A DNA stretch of 64,000 bases from Epiperipatus broadwayi (Eukaryota; Onychophora; Udeonychophora; Euonychophora; Peripatidae): positions 1,488,001 to 1,552,000 of the forward strand of contig JAQFVV010000032.1 in assembly GCA_028023455.1 (NCBI GenBank), read 5' to 3'. Below are positions 38,796 through 51,819 of the stretch, one piece after another. Every line of letters begins with the position of its first letter. The stretch's first letter is position 1. The notes below the pieces were generated by a model. It was not told the origin of the DNA and searched no databases. It saw nothing but the letters and a program-made list of their open reading frames with translations. The position numbers and the translations under genes are program-made.

Positions 38796-40690
38796 GCATA
38801 TATGTGTATGTGTTAATGTATATTATAAGTTCTGTTATATGGCACACAATAATAGATTGTGTGTGCACAAATGTACATAAAGTTGAAAGGAAAAGTGGAA
38901 ATGAACACAGACAAAATTTTTAGTAGATTTTTCTACCATCCTGGAATAATAAGCATAGTAAAATATTAAATAATTCTGAATTTAAAATAAATTTTTATTA
39001 TAAATTAAACATTTAAAAAGGTCTAAATAAATATTAATTTTGCATTTTGATTTTGAAATTAAAAAATTGGCATGATTTATTTTTGAAATCTTTTAATTAA
39101 TGCTTGTATACAATTCTCTATCTAAGTAAAAACATGTAGATCACACCTTTGGTAAAATTTCAAAGTTGCTTTCAAATGTAGCTTTTTAATTAAAAGTGAT
39201 TTTGGAGGTATTAAAATTGTTTTTAATCGAGAGAGATAAGAAGACAGTTTTAATATGTGTTTTTATCACAAAGAGTTGACAAAGAGATTAGAAAAATCTG
39301 GTTTTTAGTTTGGTTTTTATTTTTGAGTTGGCTAGCAGAGCTATATAGAAAAATACCATGAATCAGATATAGGAAGGCAATGAAGCCGTTGATCTATAGT
39401 TCTATGCAGGAGTTTAGAAGCATGTAGAAGGAAGACTCACTTCTCCATCTTTATAACCTTAAATGTTGACAAGACAGTTTGCTTGCCTGAAGTCTGCCAA
39501 TCTTAGACAGAAAGAAATTTATCAATGCCAACAATTAACCTGATTATACCTTTCATGATTATGACAATCACCAAAAAACCAACTCACTAAGAGAAAGCTT
39601 GGTGAAGAAATTGGTATGCATATGCTGCTGTTTATCTATACATGTAGGGAACCACAAATAAATGAATCACGTCATATAAATATGAAGAGTGATTTTAATA
39701 TTCCTTAAACTGACATTTAAAAATATAACTAAAAATACAAGTAACACTTTGCTTGAATTAAAAATTTAAAAATAATAATATACAATGATATTGTCATTTA
39801 TTTGAGAATACAAAAGGACATTTTAAAATTTATATATTTAATTTAATTAAGAGTCAAGAATAATTTATTGACCATTCTTTTTTTTTTAAAAAAAAAGGAG
39901 ATTTTCAAAAAATTTTTAGACCAGATAAAGAAAGACATTTTTAAATTTAAAGATATTGATAATCAATCAACAATTACCTGTCAAAAATTGACATATTTTT
40001 TTTAGAAAAAAAAAAGTAAACTGTTATGAAAGAATTAAATAACATGATTCATATTTTTTATATATATACTTTCAATATTGAATCAATTATGAAAAATATA
40101 ATCTTATTATTATGATAAATTAAAATATATAATATAAACGTCAATGTGCACATACATTCCTATGTGCACAACAAATATGTTAAATCAATAATTAATTACA
40201 TATTATAAAATTAATAATTTTATTGTGACAAAAATGAAATATATGATCTATACATCAGTGTGTCCCTACAATTCAATATGCACATGCATGTATGTTAAAT
40301 ATGTTATTGAATATGTATAAAACTGAATTTCATTTATAGATTATGACAATTCAGATATTTTATATTAAATAATAAATTACACTGCACATCAATGTGATGA
40401 TATGTATAACTTGGTATGAGGTATATTTATCATTTAACTTAAAATGATAATCATTATATTAAAATGCATGTCTCTGCACCTATATGGAACATATATGCAA
40501 ATCATAATGTAATAACTTGAATTTTGTATATTAATCATGTAAGTCACAAAGTGATAATTTTTTTTATTATTGTATATTAATCAAAATCAGAAGGCTTAAT
40601 TGATATGTGTATAGCCTTATTCTCAGACTTTAATTTCTTTTTTTTTTGTCATTGTTGTTAATAAACTTGTATTTTTTGTTAAAATTATTC
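38796..40690. other. non-coding sequence with degenerate ~120-bp tandem repeats
   Basis: Around 40135-40500 a loose motif (CAATGTGCACATACAT or CAGTGTGTCCCTACA-like, followed by ATATGTTAAAT) recurs at roughly 40140, 40255, 40385 and 40465. The copies are quite diverged. The remainder is AT-rich with no gene recognised. Confidence 0.35.
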
Positions 40691-41245
40691 CAGTGAACTT
40701 TATCTCTTGGTAACAATACAGTAATACAGCTTATGTTCTCTGAGCTAGATTCAAACATAATGGTCTGATAGATGAAAGGGAATGTATACTAGTACTTTTG
40801 AGCATCCAGGGATGATGATGATATTCCAATAAATGATGATAATGATCATCATCATCATTCTGGTTGGTGTAAAAGAATCTTCTTTAAAACCCATGCACTA
40901 CATTTTATTTTAGTTTAGTCTTATTAGAAATTAAGTTTATAGTTGGGTAGTACATTAATGGTACTAAGTGGCCAGAGCATTAATGATGATCAGCATGTTT
41001 TAATATCCCAGCATTGTTGCTTTTATAGTTATATATTCTTATGAGTGAGCACTTAGTTGGTGCATTCAAATTAGGTTTAAATAATTGCCCAAGTTGGCAA
41101 AAGCTAAATAGTTAGCCTTGTCTACAGTAGACCCATTTCAAATCCAGTCACCAGATTGATTGATGATTTTTTTTTGAGTGCTAATCATTCATGATGATAA
41201 ATGGTTATTTTTTTGAGTACTCTTTTACTTATTGATAATGCCAAA
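40690..41245 (+). repeat. unclassified interspersed repeat, copy 1 (~0.5 kb)
   Basis: It aligns in direct orientation with 49850-50320. Shared phrases include CCATGCACTACATTTTATTT, TTAGAAATTAAGTTTATAGT, GGTACTAAGTGGCC, AGCATGTTTTAATATCCCAG, GGTTTAAATAATTGCCC and ATAGTTAGCCTTGTCTACAG. It contains a (GAT)n microsatellite near 40812-40852. No coding capacity seen; type unknown. Confidence 0.65.
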
Positions 41246-42759
41246 TGCTAAAATTATATGAATATTTGTATCTTATTTAGTATAGTCCATTTTACTAAAT
41301 TAAATTGTTTACCTTTTTTCTTTTTTTTTTTATTCTTCTCATCATAACTTACACACTTTTTGATATTTTGAACATTTTTTTTTTTTAATAAGACTTTATT
41401 CTTTATTAAATTTGCAAATTTTTTATTTTTATAAAAAAATTACAAATTTATTTTTAAATTTTATCTGAAATCTTGGCTATCCCAATCTATACTTATATAG
41501 TTGATTTTTTATTATTATTATTTTATGAACCATAATAATTATTTATTAAAAAGCAAGAGTTAAAAAGCAAGGCTTGTATGTCATCTGTGCAGCAATTTTT
41601 AGATCTATTTGTCTATTGTTTTTTTATAATGTTCATAGTTCTTTTCTTTAAATCATTTATTATCATCTTTCTTCTCCTACCTTTTTTTATATCACTTCCC
41701 ATCCAATTTTTTTAGATATTTTTTATGATTCCTCTACCAATCTTCAGTCCAAATCTCTTCCATTTTACAATTTTTTTAATAAATGATATCTTTTTTTTTT
41801 ATTCTTCATCATTGCATATCTTTTCATTCTCCAAATTTATATTTCTAACTTTGAAAATGGAAGTAATCCAGGAATATATAACTGATTCAATAAAATATCA
41901 CTTGACTCCATTACATGACTTTAGCTTACATATTGCTGTTATAATAGCATAATTTTCATCATCTCTATGCCACTTGTTATAAGCTTTAGTAATTAATAAA
42001 TGTCAAATCTTTATTCAACATTGTTCTATTCAATATTCTCAGACTAGTTTCAAGAAATCTTGGACCATAGACCAGTGCACCTGGATCTTTAGGATCTAAT
42101 GCCCTCTCTTTCAAACAATTATTTTTTACCTCCTCTGTTGTACTATTAAGCTATCAGTTCAAACTAAAAAATATATAAATATTTTTAATTAAAGTCAACT
42201 TGCTTGCATAGTCATATAGATATGAAATCAATTCAGTTTTTATATATTATGGTCTTATATTGAAAACATTTATATGTTTCCTAGTTATGGCTGATAATAG
42301 CTTGATAATATAACAGAGAGATAAATGATAGTTGTTGGAAGGAGTTATATTAGATCCTAAAGATTCAGGTATACTGGTCAAGATCCAAAACTCATTGATG
42401 AAAGCCATAAGTTTGTAGAGATGCCAACACATGATAGGGATTTTATCAGTACTATCATCTGACATCTATTATTACTTGCTAAAACTGACAGTAAGTGGCA
42501 TAGAGATGGTGAATACCTAACTGCCAAGTCTATCACGCTATCTTTGTGGTACATTTCATAAAGCATTGTCTTTATTAAAATGATATATTTACACAAAAAA
42601 ATACATTATAGTAAATGTTTGTATTAAAAACTGTAACTAAAATATTTAATGCACTATTAAATATGATTTTTTTTTTCATACAGGCTTGTGCTCCCTTTTT
42701 ATATATGTATCAGTGTTAAAAAGAAATGATAAAATTTTATATATTTTCTCATGTTGAAA
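41246..42759. other. non-coding stretch
   Basis: T-rich sequence followed by a more mixed region (42000-42600) that contains two overlapping minus-strand open frames of 72 codons without recognisable motifs. No exon was recognised. Confidence 0.4.
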
Positions 42760-45758
42760 CAGTCGATCTTAGTTCAAGATCGAGTTTCACTGTTCTACCA
42801 CTTAACCCACATTTCACCCCACTTCTTTTTGTCATAGGTATATAAGTTATATATGTATTTTCTTTAATTATTTTAAATATTAACTTTTATAGATGCGACT
42901 CAGATATATACATATATTACAGGAGCATATATATATAATTAAACATACTAAATAATTTTGTCTTTTAAAATTTTTTTTTTTTACTTATATTTTTAGTACT
43001 TAGTAATTATTTTTCTTCATATAATTACCCAAAAATTCAAGATGGAAGATGCAACCATTAATTGTCCAAGAGTAATTAAAGGGGTGGGAACATTAGTTTG
43101 TTTCATAGTTTTAAACAGAATTTTTAAATCAAAGTTAATGAAAGTAAAATGTAAAACAAAGCTAATTGATTTTAAGTTAGCTGTTAACATTTTTATCAAA
43201 TCTATTTCCAATCTGGAAATTGATTTGAATTTATTTTTGGACAGTTATTTAGTGATGCATCTCCAATAACAATAGAGAAAATATTTCTGTAGATTCAGGA
43301 TTCCATTTGAGTTAAAAAGTTTAATTAAAAACATTCCTTAAATAATTCAAAACTGGTATAAATAGGGCTAAAAATCTATTGTGTTAGAGTTTGGTCAATA
43401 GTCGCTGACTTCACATCTGTTTGATTTTTGAAATGGTTTTTGAGTAGGGGCCTAAGCCACCTACTCTTCAGCCCGACTCTTCACCGTGCAGAGATGTAGT
43501 TCCTACTGATCAAGAATGCCCATACCGTCAGAGAACCATTGAGGCCAAGAAACAAGTTTGCTACCTTAAGTAGAATCTGCCTGCCACAAAAATCAAAGAA
43601 CACCGCCTTCCACAGAAGATTCTTTCATACTTCATTCCATAGAATCATGAGGTATCAAGTCCAAAGTCATTATAATCACATTACCTGAATTCTAACTCCT
43701 AACTCTTTAAAATTTAATGTTTTCTTTATATTGAATCTCTTTTTAACTCACTAATCGGCGAGTATGTTAAATTAATAATTATTTTCTTTGTATCGATTCT
43801 CTGATACCTAAATCTCACTGTAAAATATTTCATTCAACTCACGCTTCTGATTATTCTTATAATTTAGTGCAGTTATAATTTAATTTTAATGATATTTTTA
43901 TATTTTCACTTAATTTTTATTTGTAAATGCCAATCAAACCCAGTCTTATGAACTTCTTCTATATCCCGCTGTGGAATAGAAAAGGGAAGGAATTAATTAT
44001 TTCATATCTTTATTTCTAAATGGCTCGAAAGATTGAGTTTGTCTATTAAATGAATATATGCTTCTAAAAAATATTTTATCGTAAATTTATACAAAATGTA
44101 TAAATACTTTTCCAATCTGGGGTGGATATTGGTGTCCATTAATTTTATTAATTTTTTTATTGATCATCATCGCCAAAAGGCTGGCAACCTAATTCTATTT
44201 TATTATTTGCACTTTTAAGTGCGCGAATTTTAGTTTTTTTTATATGTTAAACAAAATAGTATTGATTCAAGAAGGAGGAACAATGCACGCTTCATTAATT
44301 ATAGTTTTAACTTCCGATAAATAACTTTATCTTACATGGGTCATTATTTTAACATATCATTATGTATTTTGTTAAACCACTTAGGGTTTCATTTTAGTAT
44401 TTAAATCTAATGATTTTATATTCTTATAATACCGTTGCTAGCATATGTCAGAAATTATCAATAAGCCACATAGGGCTTTGATCTGATTCGCCCGTACCTC
44501 ATTCTGGGAAGTTCTGATCATCTTCGTTTGTCATTCTCCTCAAAGTATATATTTGTATACTGCTCGGATCTGTCTGTACCTCACTCCAGAAGATTCAAAG
44601 CCTTACTGTCCTTTTTCAGTGTTCTTGTTTATAACAGGGGTATAAGTTTACTACCTGCAACAAGCAGGTTAGTGTAGTTGAAGCTCGGTATGGCTTTGCC
44701 ATGATCCGGACCCATAGCAACTTCCTACTTACCTTTCCAATTTCAGTACTGCTCAGCCATGAAGCTGGCATACCACCTTAAAAATGAAGAATGACATTTT
44801 CTTGGCCAAAGTTGCCATTTTTCTCTCACTGACATAATGTGAGCACTGCAATTTCTTATATTTCATTTCATAGCCTGTTTAACAAAATAAATCATGATGA
44901 TATGTAATAATGAAACGTTTTTCTGTTTAAATATTTTTCGTTAGAGTTTTGCCTTCCCCTTTATTGAAATAAGCCATTCCCGTATTTATAAAGTTTCACA
45001 GTATTTGATTGTTAAATGTCGAAAATGTAGAATAAATAAATAAATGTTTTAGTCTACTTACAGATCATCATGTATTCTTATTTAATTGTTATAAATAAAT
45101 GCTATGAATAAAAATAAAGTTATGTATCAAATGCCAAGAGCATTCTATTAAAGTCATATAAACAGCAAAACTCTATTCTCGCATCTTTATATATGTTTTT
45201 TTTAATGTATGAAATGTCCACCAACCAACTACTCAGATAAATCTGTTTTTGTAACCTTAAATAAAATCCGATTTCCAAATATGCGTTCAGTACTGTGACT
45301 CCACACTAAATTGATATCTGTCAAAATAAAAATAATTGACTCCAGTTTGTAAAATATTTGTAATGAAAATAAAGTTTAAAATGCGTGAAGTTGATTATAC
45401 ATAAAATCATCTTGAATTTTGTCAAAATAAATATTCATATTCTTAAACTTAATCCAGTTATTCGAGTCTCATTAATATATTTATGTATGTTTTAACTTAT
45501 ATCTCTGGTTCACCCAATCTCTCATCATCACCAATTGAGTTCTCATGCAAAACATTGTAGCACCGGGCCAGGAGAGAATTAATTCATGTGGTATCATCGT
45601 AGGTGTTGTCTGTAGTATTATAGATTTGGGGAATGGGCAAATAGGTTAGAATTCATGATTGTTCCTGACCTGTGTATCTCGGGCATGATTGGATTCGGGA
45701 TACTTTTGCTTAGATTCTAAATCTTGTTGGATGTACATACATTTTCAACTGGTACAAT
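42760..45758 (+). repeat. unclassified interspersed repeat, copy B (~3.0 kb)
   Basis: This is the second copy of the repeat at 14847-17691, in the same orientation and with the same end points (CAGTCGATCTTAG to CTGGTACAAT). An ORF at 43042-43269 (75 codons, starting MEDATINCPRVIKG) lies in a section conserved with copy A, but copy A breaks it and no family was recognised. Positions 44445-44870 are unrelated to the matching interval of copy A. At the left end the copy keeps a 7-bp-stem hairpin (42764-42782) that copy A has partly lost. Confidence 0.75.
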
Positions 45759-45962
45759 GTACACATACTAAAACGTGAAAATTTGTTATAATCCATTCAT
45801 GCTTTGTTGATTAGTAAATGGATTTTAAATTTTGCTAGAGGGCAAAACAAGCCTGGTAAATATTGTCTTCTCTTTCATTATTCCTCCATGAGAAGCTGAT
45901 GGAGAGGTTTTTTTGTTGCTGTTGGCCATTTAAATACTATCTATTCTATCTATTTACATTGA

Positions 45963-46182
45963 AGAAATGGTGATCTTCAGAATTTTAAGAATAGAGTTTT
46001 TATTGTACAAGATTTACATCGATGTGTTTATTTTTTATAATTAAACTAATAAACTTCACATGATCACCATTTCTTATGCTTGCTTATAACTGTTATTAAA
46101 CCAGGCAAAACTCTATTATATATATTGCCACTCAGTACAAGCCAGAATAATCACTGAGTGGCAATACGTATAGAGTTTTGCC
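45963..46182. repeat. two adjacent inverted repeats
   Basis: AGAAATGGTGATC (45963-45975) is answered by GATCACCATTTCT (46062-46074). Next to it, 46103-46182 is an 80-bp palindrome: AGGCAAAACTCTATTATATA and ATTGCCACTCAGT on the left against ACTGAGTGGCAATACGTATA and GAGTTTTGCCT on the right. These look like small MITEs. No coding. Confidence 0.7.
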
Positions 46183-46199
46183 TGTTTTATTATAATTAA

Positions 46200-49100
46200 A
46201 CTAGTTATACCCACAGCTTTGCTTGTGTTAGTAAAATAATAATAAAAATAAAAATATAAAAGAATATAAGGTATTTGATAATTAAAATATATTTCAAATT
46301 TATGTATATATATATTGTAACCAGTTTGTTACATAGCTGCACCAGAAAAAAATAAATATAAATAGTTGGCAGCATGTTCCTGATGTTTGAATATAAAAAA
46401 ATAATTTATGAGGGGACATAATATTTAATTTTCTTAGACTTATTTTTTAAAGAGTCATTATTTATCTCAATATTTATAAAATCTCCATATGATAGTATGA
46501 AAATTCTCAAACATTAAATATATTTAAGACTATTTTTTTAAAAAAAAATAAAAGAGAGGAGAGAACAAAATAAGATTTTAATAACTTTGTAAGTTTTATT
46601 TTTAATTAGAATTGTTGTTTTTTTCTCTCTTTAATGAAAAAGAAAAATCAAATCAGTGCAATTAACTGATTATCTTTTTATTTTTTTGCAAGATTTGTTT
46701 TTAATTTTAAAGGAATAACAAGAATTTTATAATATTAACTTAAGTTCTTGACTTGTTTTCAGTGTCTATGAATAAGAAGTAAATTATCTGAGCAATTGTA
46801 TTTATAAAATTTTATCTAATTGGTTGTCATGAACATTATCATACAAGAGACAGATTGTAATTGGCATGAGGGCATAATTGTTTTAGGAAAAAAATATATG
46901 TGGGGATATGAATTAGTGTTAATACCCAAGTATCTAGAGAGGGTAATTTAGTTGTTGAAGAGAGAGCAGTCAAATCTTAATCCTGCTGCTAAAAAAAACA
47001 GTGGAAGTATTTTTAACTTAGTTATTGAAGAAAGAGCAGACCAAGCTTAATCCAGCTGATACCAAGCTATTGAATAGAATAACAGAAATTGTAATCAAGC
47101 TTTTAGCATACTATGAATTTAGCCCTGAAAATGGTTTGTACAATGAAAACCATATGCTAGATTCAGTTGAAAGCTAGGCATCACTTTTCTCCACGTAACC
47201 TGCCTTCACTGGAATAAAAATGTAGAGAGGTGGGTACTCCCCTAAAGTAGTCTGCAATCTTATCTTCAATTTAGAGCATAAGTCTCTATCTACATCTGTC
47301 TCACCAGGAAATTCAGAAAAAAATTGCTATTTTCATATATCTGGAATTGCTACAGACCTAGGAAAGGGCAAATTTAACCAGGCCCATGTTTATAAACCTT
47401 CAAGGAGAAACTCCATTGGGAAAAGACAAGAAAGTCATGGTTAGAGATATTATTTTTTTATATGTTCACTATTTTTTTGTGTTAATAGAATTTTTTTTTT
47501 TTGTTTCATTAAAGTAATAATTTGGTTTTTGTGTTATATAATAATTGATAATAGTAAATACTTCACTAAGTTAAAATATTTCAAATTGTTAGACATTCAT
47601 TTTTGGTATAAAATCCAGTCAAATTTCTCTTATAAATAGTGAAATAGTTTTTAAAGGAAAAAAAATCTGTTGCAAAGTTGTTGTTTTTTTTTTTTTTGCT
47701 AAGCTGAATCAAAGATTGTTATTCTTGATTTTGCAAATGTTTAATAAACTCTTAGTTATTTTTGAAGATAGAACCTAATGAATTTAAAGTTAATCCATGA
47801 ATAAAAATTAATTGGCTGGTTAATATAATTTTTGTAAAAATGTATTTATTTATTTTTTTTGATGAAATGGGTATTTGGAAAGTCATACTATCATGCCATT
47901 TTTTTTGTTTTTAGTTCTTAGTTACATCTTAAGTAATTGTTTTAATATATTTTAACAGTCTACCCGTGATCCTATTCTAAGAATTTGAGTGAGAAGATGT
48001 TATTACCTAAGCTTCGAGTAGGTATATTTATGAGCATGGAATAATTCCCATCTCAAGCACCAATCTTATCAATTAATAAGAATTATACCCCTCGAAAACA
48101 AAAGAAAAGGTTCCAGTGGACCTTTTTTGGGTACCTTATCCAGACTAGCTCAGTCTCAAGGTCTGGGAGACAATGTCTATCAGGAGAACGAAGTCGAGGC
48201 TATCTTACATATTATTTCCTTATCTGCCTTACGAATCTTATTATTTTATTTTTAGAGATAGGTAATGAATATCAGTAAGCTCTTATAAATAATAACCCAG
48301 AAATTATAAGAATATTGTAATTCAAATAAATACACAAGTTATAGCTTAAATTCTAATATTTATTAATACACATATAGATTAATATCGCAAACATATGACT
48401 CATTCATTTCGATACATATATTATCAATGTACACATTCAAGAAAGAGTGCAACTATCCGTCAGAGTTGTATTTATTAAATGATTTAATCTATTTTTAAAA
48501 TTACTTTCTTTAAGTTGGGACAAAGCGCATATTTCTTAATTTATCATTATATGTTCATTTAATAGATATAGCGAAAGTCAAAGTTACCTCATTTGAGAGC
48601 AAACATTCGTGTGTTTAAGGCTGATGATCTGTAAGCTTACCTATTATAATGGTGATTATTTTAGCGAGATTTGTCGGTCTGAAAGATGATGAAAAATTCC
48701 ATGACATTTACCCATATGATAATCCATCCTAGAGGTATTAGGTAGATGATTCAAAATTGAAATCACAAAAGTTCTTGTTGTTTGGAGCTTCGCGACACTT
48801 CACTTGCTTGAAATAGATGGCAAAATCCCCATAGACAAAGATCATTGTGGTAGTCAGGTCACAACAGCTATATACTGACCAGTTTAATGAATCTCCATGA
48901 TTCTTTTACCCCCGCATTTTGATGGGATCCATTTTTATTATTTTTATTAATTAATCAAATCAGTTTATGAAAATTTACTTTTCACGCTTCTTTCTCTCTG
49001 TAATGGTCTTTTCCGAATCACCACTAAATCAACAAAAATATATATAGTTCTTTTTTTTTAATTCTCTTTACCTCACTTTTTTTTCTATCCATACGCCTAT

Positions 49101-49845
49101 GACCATATCTCGGGAATGCTTTTAACTTCCATTATTCCAAAATACTAAATTGGCCAGTTCTTGGAATTCCGATGACAAGTGTCATTAACAGAAATTGCCC
49201 TTGGCACAATTTGAAATTCCCTTTATTATTCTCCAGCCTTATATTTTGATTTGCTTTCATTAAGAAATATGCACTACAAATGACATTATTTAAATAATTA
49301 TAACTTACAATATTAATAAACAATAAAATATATAAAACAAAATAATAAAAATACAACTCCGCACATAACCGCTTTTCTTCATCTTCACATACAAATCTGT
49401 TAGTAATTAATTCTATGCAACATCACAACACGTGTAATAAATGTATATGTTCATGCCTTTAAATGGTTAATGTATTTTACTCACTCTTTTGTAACAGGAT
49501 TCGAATGTATATCTACAAATTTTTTCACGTCTGTTAATTTAATTCATAATAACAATCGCAATAAATACTCTTTTGTAATAATTATTGCCTTTTACTTCCT
49601 TTAGTACCCATATTCAAACCCAGCTACTGTTACAATATATATATTTAATCTTAATTTTTTTATTCTATTCAATTCCTGTTTCATGAAGTGCAGTGTATGT
49701 GTGACTTTATATCATAACAGCTCATATTCTAAGATTTAGTTTTTTCTAATGATCCCAATAAACTAATCATTTATAAGGAGGGAAGCCCATGATTTGCTTA
49801 AGATTATTTATAATAAGCTAATCTATTTATTTATTTCCCTCTTAC
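46200..49845. other. non-coding stretch
   Basis: AT-rich up to about 47880, with a partial ~70-bp duplication (GAAGAGAGAGCAGTCAAATC near 46956 and GAAGAAAGAGCAGACCAAGC near 47028). From about 47960 to 49660 the composition is richer and could be an old retroelement, but no protein or LTR pair was recognised. Confidence 0.35.
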
Positions 49846-49849
49846 TCAC

Positions 49850-50370
49850 AGTAATACATTATAGAGTTCTTGCTTCTGCTGTTGTGCATAACAGCTATAT
49901 GGGACAAAGGGGCATATATATTTAGTGTATGGGCATCCAGATGATGATGATGATTCTGGATTGGTGTGAAGAGTATGTTCATTAAAGTCCATGCACTATA
50001 TTTTAGTTAGTTTAATCTCTATTAGAAATTAAGTTTATAGTTGGTACTAAGTGACCCGAGCATTGATGATGATTAGCATGTTTTAATATGCCAGCATTAT
50101 TGTTTTTTATGATTGTATATTCAGATGGAGTAGCACTTAAGTTTGTGCATCCAAATTAAGGTTTAAATAATTGCCCCATGCTGACAAGGACTCAATAGTT
50201 AGCCTGGTTTATAGTAAACCCATTTCTAATCCAGCCACTAGATTGACTATTGATTTATTTTTGATTGCTAATCATTCATGATTGGTGAATGATTATTGCT
50301 TTTGGATAGTGCTGGTGGACTTATAGTTAGCTGTGCTGATCTCTTGGAGTGATCTATCTTGCTCATCCTT
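49850..50370 (+). repeat. unclassified interspersed repeat, copy 2 (~0.5 kb)
   Basis: Direct-orientation partner of 40690-41245. Shared phrases include CCATGCACTATATTTTAGTT, TTAGAAATTAAGTTTATAGT, AGCATGTTTTAATATGCCAG and GGTTTAAATAATTGCCC. Here a (GAT)n run lies at 49930-49951, at the same relative position as in copy 1, so the microsatellite belongs to the family. Confidence 0.65.
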
Positions 50371-51290
50371 TTGATATTAAATTATATATATTTATTTATT
50401 TGAGGATAAACAAACAATTTCTCAGATCTCTGATGGTTTAAACCCCAATTTTCCATAGTGTTATAAATAGTGACCCAACTTTGTTTTGTTGATGTTCGTG
50501 TACTGGTGATCCTGTTACATCAGGTACAACTCCTTATTTCCCTGTGGTGTTACAATATATATATAAGGAGGATATATTAGCAGTAGAAATTTTTTAATGT
50601 TTTATTGTCTAAATTTCTTTTTCAATTTTTGATGTATTGAATATCAAATAAAATTTTCTCTTGCTAATTTTCATTTCTTTAGTTATACTCCCTTTTATTA
50701 ATATAAACTTTGCTAATTAAAATATATTTATGTAATTATCAACTGCAGTATTGCCAAAAATATATAACTTTTGTTGAATACAATAAGCAATAATTTTAAA
50801 GTGAATTATTTTATATTTCTCATCTGCTAATTTTTAAAATGGCTATGAAATGTTAACATCATAGTATATGCAAGTGAGAAAATAAATACATGGTTCAAAC
50901 AAAATTTAATTAATTTGAAATATATTTACATGATAAAATTTTACCTAGGATTGCCAAAAACTATAATTTTCTTAATTTCTCTAGTATATTTTCAATATCC
51001 CTTTTTTGTGTGTTTTTATAACATCATTGGAAAATGATTGCTATTTTGATATAATTTTATGTTGCAAATTACCAAAGTTTTCAAAACAAGTATCAAAGCA
51101 AAAATTCAAAGCCTGTAAAAATTTTTTACAAAAAAAGAAACAAAATCATGTAATATTCATCAAGATTGATGTAATATTTGTTGAGTTATAAAGTAACAAA
51201 CAAACAAACTTTCACATTTATGTAATAATATACATATTTTCATTTTTTATTATAAAAAAAACTGATTTGCCTTTTTTTAAAATGCTATTT

Positions 51291-51806
51291 AAATAGTCTG
51301 AACAGGCACTAACCTGTATTCAATGTGCTTTAAAATTCGCAATAATCAAGCATATTTTGCCAATAGAGGGATCTTCCAAACCACAACACAAAATAGCGAC
51401 TTTTATAAAGATAAGATCTTTAACCTAAATGTCCATCTTGATTTGGAAGCGTGAAGTAGTTGTTTTCTCCACTGTTTAAATCCACTATTTCCTTTACAAA
51501 TTAACTTACGCAGAAATTAATTTGTAAAGGAAATAGTGGATTTAAACAGTGGAAAAAACAACTACTTCACGCTTCCAAATCAAGATGCTTCAGACTCGCC
51601 TATTTAAATGGACATTTAGGTTAAAGATAAGATGGTCACTCATATCTTTATAAAAGTCGCTATCTTGTGTCGTGGTTGGCAAGATCCCTCTATCGGCAAA
51701 ATATACTTGATTATTGCGAATTTTAAAGCACGTTGAATATAGGTTAGTGCCTGTTCAGACTATTTACATAAGCTGCTATGTGCACTCTGTAAATTAATTA
51801 CTACTC
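51291..51806. mobile_element. long hairpin (fold-back) element with 13-bp flanking direct repeat
   Basis: Left arm (51291-51503) and right arm (51512-51765) are near-identical inverted copies, for example AATAGTCTGAACAGGCACTA with its exact complement, and AAATAGTGGATTTAAACAGT with its complement around the loop TTACGCAGAAATTAA-like centre. The left arm lacks about 23 bp and about 12 bp present in the right arm. The 13-mer TAAAATGCTATTT occurs at 51278-51290 and 51807-51819, and about 40 bp outside the hairpin separate the right arm from the second 13-mer. There is no coding capacity. Confidence 0.8.
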
Positions 51807-51819
51807 TAAAATGCTATTT

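Noticed and set aside
40690-40760. Candidate second STAMBP exon after an AG in the intron
   Set aside because: The reading frames do not give the expected LF.EKLP.H continuation, and the segment belongs to a repeat also found at 49850.
42247-42596. Two overlapping minus-strand frames as a possible exon
   Set aside because: They have no conserved motif and no convincing splice sites, and the composition is like the surroundings.
47960-49660. Possible LTR retrotransposon (richer composition, TGTTACA-like ends)
   Set aside because: No paired LTRs, primer-binding site or pol motifs could be found by reading.
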